NCBI GenBank assembly: GCA_021789975.1
Contig: JAJYIT010000001.1
Location: 138,247 to 202,246, forward strand
DNA: 64,000 nt
Source of the DNA: Bacteroidota bacterium
GTDB taxonomy: Bacteria; Bacteroidota; Ignavibacteria; Kryptoniales; JAKASW01
Direction of reading: 5' to 3'
Each line of letters starts with the position of its first letter. The stretch's first letter is position 1. The position numbers were made by a program, and so were the translations under genes. Below the pieces are notes generated by a model that had not been told where the DNA came from, did no database searches, and worked only from the letters and a program-made list of their open reading frames with translations. Below are positions 60,756 to 64,000 of the stretch, in pieces.

Positions 60756-61464
60756 GGAACAGTTACAGGTAGAGCAGAAACACCAATATGTAAGGGGAAT
60801 GTTCAACAATATTTCCCCGAGATATGATTTCCTCAACCACTTCCTGAGTGCCGGGGCAGACCGATATTGGAGGAGGCGGGCGATCAAGATGTCCGGACTG
60901 GAAAAAGATAGCCTCTTCCTGGATGTAGCTTGCGGGACGGGTGACTTATCTATGGAAGCATCGAAGCGGAACCCGGCGGGTATAGTTGCAGTCGATTTTT
61001 CCGAAAATATGTTGCGACGCTTCCAGACTAAGTGTGCCTCGTCCTCCTCCAACGGCAGAACAAGAATGATCCAGGCAAATGCAGAAATGCTGCCTTTTGC
61101 CGACAACGTGTTCGATGTCATTGGGGTTGCGTTCGGTGTCAGGAATTTCGGAGACCTTGAGAGAGGTCTTTCCGAGATGCGGCGCGTACTCAAAGTTGGG
61201 GGAAATGTTGTGATTCTTGAGTTCTCAAAGCCGAAGCGCTTCCCGGTGAAGCAGATATACTTTTACTATTTTCAGAAGATTCTGCCCACGATAGGCAAGC
61301 TAGTCTCCGGGGATGGAGGTGCGTACAATTATCTCCCGAGGTCGGTCTCTTCTTTTCCCGACGGAGTCGACTTCGAAAAGCTGATGCTCGGCGTGAAGTT
61401 CACTCGTGTAGAATCTGTCTCACTGACGTTCGGTATTGCCACGGCATATCTTGGGAGCAAGTGA
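60742..61464 (+). CDS. ubiE: Demethylmenaquinone/2-octaprenyl-benzoquinol C-methyltransferase
   Basis: SAM-dependent methyltransferase that makes the last methylation of menaquinone (MenG) or a ubiquinone step. I use ATG 60742, giving 240 residues that open VEEQLQVEQKHQYVRGMFNN, the family N-terminus; the longer frame upstream lies inside the TPR gene. Landmarks are ISPRYDFLNHFLSAGADRYW, the SAM motif FLDVACGTGDLSMEA, VDFSENMLRRF, GVAFGVRNFGDLERGL and LEFSKPK, then YNYLPRSVSSFPDG. Menaquinone methylation is more likely in this phylum. Confidence 0.94.
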   Translation: MPTVEEQLQVEQKHQYVRGMFNNISPRYDFLNHFLSAGADRYWRRRAIKMSGLEKDSLFLDVACGTGDLSMEASKRNPAGIVAVDFSENMLRRFQTKCASSSSNGRTRMIQANAEMLPFADNVFDVIGVAFGVRNFGDLERGLSEMRRVLKVGGNVVILEFSKPKRFPVKQIYFYYFQKILPTIGKLVSGDGGAYNYLPRSVSSFPDGVDFEKLMLGVKFTRVESVSLTFGIATAYLGSK

Positions 61465-61504
61465 CGAAACGGCCGAGACAGCGGTCGTTGGAGCCTCTTT
61501 GATC

Positions 61505-63508
61505 ATGGATGAACTGATCCAGATAGTCACCGACAACTTCGAGACGATCACAAACCGCTGGGTCGAATCGATAAAGACTATTCCGAAGTATCTCGGCAGC
61601 AGTCATATTGCGTTTTATCGGAGTCAGTTGACGGAGCTTTTGAACTGCATTCTCGACCTGCTCGGGAAGCGAGGTCCGTCCCGACTTATCAAGTACACCG
61701 AACGAATAGTAAAGCCGCCGTACAACGGCCTCCTCACTTTGACAACCGTCCATGAGATTTTTCTGTTGGGAGAAGATGCAATAATCTCTGTCCTCAAACA
61801 GAAGATCAAGAGTGAGAAAGATATTTTCCCATACTCGCGTCGAGTCGATTCGTGTTTTCACGAAATCATCTACCAGTACGCAAGCTTCTACCAAGCGTAT
61901 CAGAGCGAAGTAAGCGCCTCCAGGCGAAAGGTTGTCGAGCGTCAGCGGGAGACGCTGCTGACGTTCACCAACGCGATCGGGTCTGCATCTTCGTACGACC
62001 AGGCGCTTGGCGCCGCTGCCGGAATAATCAAGTATGAATCACGAGCGAGCTCGGTAGAGTTCTTCGCGTATGATCAGCCCAACGGAAAACTGGTCTTCAG
62101 ATATGCGATCCCGGAAGGGATACCGACAGCTTCCGGCCCGTTCCTCGAAGCACTCGGGCAGCAATTTGGGATCGAGTCTGTTGCAAGAAGAAGCTACTCG
62201 TTGGCACAGGAAGTCTTCGGACACAGACGCGTACTCCTGATGCTCCCTGTATCTGCAGGGGATTCCCTTATCGGACTTCTGTTGTTAGCCTTTCCGTCGG
62301 CTCCCTTGAGAGAGAGTTCGGTGTCAGACTTGCAGGATGAGAACCTTGATATTCTTCTGGCCATGGCGGATCAACTCGGATATGGTCTGAAGAGATTCCT
62401 TCTCGAAGAAGAAGTGACTTCGAAAGCTCATTATATATCAATTCTTACCGACAACTCCGCCGATGCGATAATCGGGCTCGACGTTCAGGGCATGATAGTT
62501 TCCTGGAACAAAGGGGGAGCCCTTCTATTTGGGTATCAGGCTGGTGAAGTGCTTGGCCAGCCGTTTTCTGTCCTACTACCGCAAGAAAAGAGACTTATAG
62601 GGGACGATGAAGTCATTCTCAAGAGAATTAAGGACGAGGGAATACTTCGAAATTTCGAGCTGGACGCTTCCACAATGTCGGACCAAAGGATAATAGTGAG
62701 TTTGACAGGCAGTGTCCTGAGAGACGAACAGGGTACTTTTATCGGCACGGCTTTGATAATGCGTGACGTCACGCAGATAAAGCAGTACGAGATGGAATTG
62801 CGCCAGACCGAGAAGCTTTCGTTCATAGGTCAGATCTCTGCCGGGATCGCACATGAGATCGGAACGCCTCTCAATATCATACTCGGTAATGCCGAGTATC
62901 TTATGATGGATTTGAAAGCGGGCGAAAAATACTACGACGAGCTGAAGATGATTATCGGCGAGACAAATATGATCGCGAGGCTCATTCAACAGTTGCTCGA
63001 TTTCGCCAGACCGAAAAAAATGAGGTCCAGAACTGTTATACTCAATACTGAGATAGAAAACGTCCTTCAGTTGTTGAAGAATCAGATAGAGAAGTCCTCT
63101 GTAAAGTTGCAGCTCGATCTCGAAGAAAATCTCTCTCCCGTATTCGGTGACGCTGCTCAACTTCAGGAAGTTTTCGTAAATTTAATAGTAAACGCAATCC
63201 ACTCTATGGAAAAGGGAGGGCGGTTGACGATTTCAACCGCGGAGAAGAAGTCGCGTGACGAAGATGCTATTGAAGTAACGATAGCAGATACAGGATGTGG
63301 AATTCCTGAAGACAATCTTCAGAAAATTTTCAACCCCTTTTTCACTACGAAGGAGGTCGGCAAAGGAACCGGACTTGGTCTGGCGATCACCCAGCGAATT
63401 GTGCAGGACCATAAGGGTGCCATATCGGTGGAAAGCGTTCTGAACGAAGGAACGACCTTTAAGCTCAGCTTTCCCGCCAACACGGGCAAAACTGTCGCCG
63501 TAAGCTAA
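61505..63508 (+). CDS. GAF/PAS sensor histidine kinase, NtrB-like
   Basis: Soluble sensor kinase of about 667 residues. The N-terminal 170 residues resemble RsbT co-antagonist-like helical domains (DELIQIVTDNFETITNRWVE), then a GAF-type region (200-330), a PAS domain (ILTDNSADAIIGLDVQGMIV, followed by SWNKGGALLFGYQAGEVLGQ), the phosphoacceptor His450 in SAGIAHEIGTPLNI, the N box NLIVNAIHSMEKGG and G boxes ADTGCGIPEDNLQKIFNPFF and GTGLGLAITQRIV. The start is uncertain: ATG 61505, TTG 61499 or TTG 61436 in the ubiE end. The response regulator about 230 bases on is its likely partner. Confidence 0.9.
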   Translation: MDELIQIVTDNFETITNRWVESIKTIPKYLGSSHIAFYRSQLTELLNCILDLLGKRGPSRLIKYTERIVKPPYNGLLTLTTVHEIFLLGEDAIISVLKQKIKSEKDIFPYSRRVDSCFHEIIYQYASFYQAYQSEVSASRRKVVERQRETLLTFTNAIGSASSYDQALGAAAGIIKYESRASSVEFFAYDQPNGKLVFRYAIPEGIPTASGPFLEALGQQFGIESVARRSYSLAQEVFGHRRVLLMLPVSAGDSLIGLLLLAFPSAPLRESSVSDLQDENLDILLAMADQLGYGLKRFLLEEEVTSKAHYISILTDNSADAIIGLDVQGMIVSWNKGGALLFGYQAGEVLGQPFSVLLPQEKRLIGDDEVILKRIKDEGILRNFELDASTMSDQRIIVSLTGSVLRDEQGTFIGTALIMRDVTQIKQYEMELRQTEKLSFIGQISAGIAHEIGTPLNIILGNAEYLMMDLKAGEKYYDELKMIIGETNMIARLIQQLLDFARPKKMRSRTVILNTEIENVLQLLKNQIEKSSVKLQLDLEENLSPVFGDAAQLQEVFVNLIVNAIHSMEKGGRLTISTAEKKSRDEDAIEVTIADTGCGIPEDNLQKIFNPFFTTKEVGKGTGLGLAITQRIVQDHKGAISVESVLNEGTTFKLSFPANTGKTVAVS

Positions 63509-63533
63509 GTGTGAAGATTTTAATGGGAGGTCT

Positions 63534-63734
63534 TTGAAGAGAGCAGGCGATAAATACGAGGCCGATCTCAACGCTCGGCATTCTTACTTCGATTGTGTGC
63601 GATGTGTGTCGCGGAAATCCGGGTTGGACGCAATCAAGTTTGCTTCTTCTGATCGCAACAGTATCGGTTTAAATAGAACCCGGCGGTGCCCCGACGTATT
63701 TCCGGGGTCACGAATTCTTGGACTAATCCAGTAA
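63534..63734 (+). CDS. Possible small ORF between kinase and regulator
   Basis: A TTG start at 63534 follows GGGAGG with good spacing and opens 66 codons ending four bases before the next gene. The protein is rich in Arg and Ser and has a CVRC pair, but it resembles nothing I know and could be chance. Coding status is doubtful. Confidence 0.25.
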   Translation: MKRAGDKYEADLNARHSYFDCVRCVSRKSGLDAIKFASSDRNSIGLNRTRRCPDVFPGSRILGLIQ

Positions 63735-63738
63735 GAAT

Positions 63739-64000
63739 ATGAGAGCTGACATTTCAATCTTGGCAGTAGACGATGACGTCAACATGCTGGCTATGTTGGA
63801 GAAATTTCTGAGGAGAGCCGGCTACACTATTGAGACCACCCCTGACAGTATCAAGGCGATGTCACTGGTGGAAGACAAGAACTATGACATCGTGATTACA
63901 GATATCCAGATGCCGCGGGCCTCCGGGATGGATTTGCTGAAGCGAGTCCGGGACCTTCAGAAGGATACTATGGTTGTGATGATAACTGCCTTCGGCTCAG
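63739..64000 (+). CDS. Response regulator, C-terminus cut by window edge
   Basis: The ATG at 63739 opens 87 codons with no stop before the right edge. It is a receiver domain: ILAVDDDVNMLAMLEKFLRR with the acidic Asp cluster, phosphoacceptor Asp55 in VITDIQMPRASGMDLL, and the Thr of VVMITAFGS. The shape and the NtrB-like kinase upstream suggest an NtrC-type regulator, which would need an AAA+ and a DNA-binding domain after the edge. Output domain unknown from this window. Confidence 0.9.
   Translation, partial: MRADISILAVDDDVNMLAMLEKFLRRAGYTIETTPDSIKAMSLVEDKNYDIVITDIQMPRASGMDLLKRVRDLQKDTMVVMITAFGS

Overview
The window reads as a gene-dense chromosomal segment of a Gram-negative bacterium of the Bacteroidota/Chlorobiota/Ignavibacteria group. 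The evidence is a gingipain-type PorU next to a PorV-type outer membrane protein (type IX secretion), a SecA with the long insertions of that group, an LPS assembly set (kdsB, lptD, lptE, a heptosyltransferase-like GT9), SufS/SufU cysteine desulfurase chemistry, and many exported proteins. The MotA/MotB pair fits Ignavibacteria better than classic Bacteroidetes. Placement below this level is inference. I saw no tRNA, rRNA, CRISPR array, insertion sequence or prophage, and every large gene looks intact, so this is core rather than mobile DNA.

Layout. 1-5486 (minus): transaldolase (cut by the left edge), pyrG, kdsB, gatC, an acyltransferase and an M48 membrane protease. 5775-19535 (plus): secA, porU and porV, then an SLBB mini-protein, sufS-sufU, a cysteine hydrolase and an aspartase-type lyase, closed by a strong terminator. 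19651-23497 (minus): a Trp-rich exported protein, a CusR/CusS-like two-component system and a Lys/Met-rich exported small protein. 23658-27961 (plus): motA-motB and an M1 aminopeptidase. 28017-34618 is mostly minus: quinone-oxidoreductase-like protein, recG, an amidohydrolase and a deoxynucleoside kinase, with one plus-strand exported protein between. 34910-36286 (plus) is an Ala/Ser-rich lipoprotein. 36411-42286 (minus): a lipoprotein, DUF2085 protein, secreted alpha/beta hydrolase, rdgB, radA and an M24 peptidase. 42640-46286 (plus): GT9, an Eis-like acetyltransferase and a membrane acyltransferase. 46514-53346 (minus): short ArgA-like acetyltransferase, lptD, ROK kinase, rarA, ftsB/divIC and ddl. 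53794-64000 (plus): miaB, SPOR protein, metallo-hydrolase, sigma-54 activator, lptE, GT2, TPR protein, ubiE/menG, a PAS histidine kinase and a response regulator cut by the right edge.

How the genes fit together. Envelope building dominates: Kdo activation (kdsB), LPS export (lptD/lptE), peptidoglycan precursor and division (ddl, ftsB, SPOR), phospholipid acylation, and Sec plus type IX secretion. Many genes overlap by 1-14 nt, which implies translational coupling.

The least explained parts are two non-coding stretches. At about 42391-42530 (minus) a sigma70-like promoter with 17-bp spacing is followed by two stem-loops with C-rich CUACCCCA loops, the second a textbook terminator: a candidate small RNA or attenuator. 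At about 53418-53740 (plus) a 320-nt region upstream of miaB ends in a strong terminator, and its 5' end can pair with its 3' end: a candidate structured RNA of unknown class. Both come from reading the sequence by eye and need covariance and transcript evidence.
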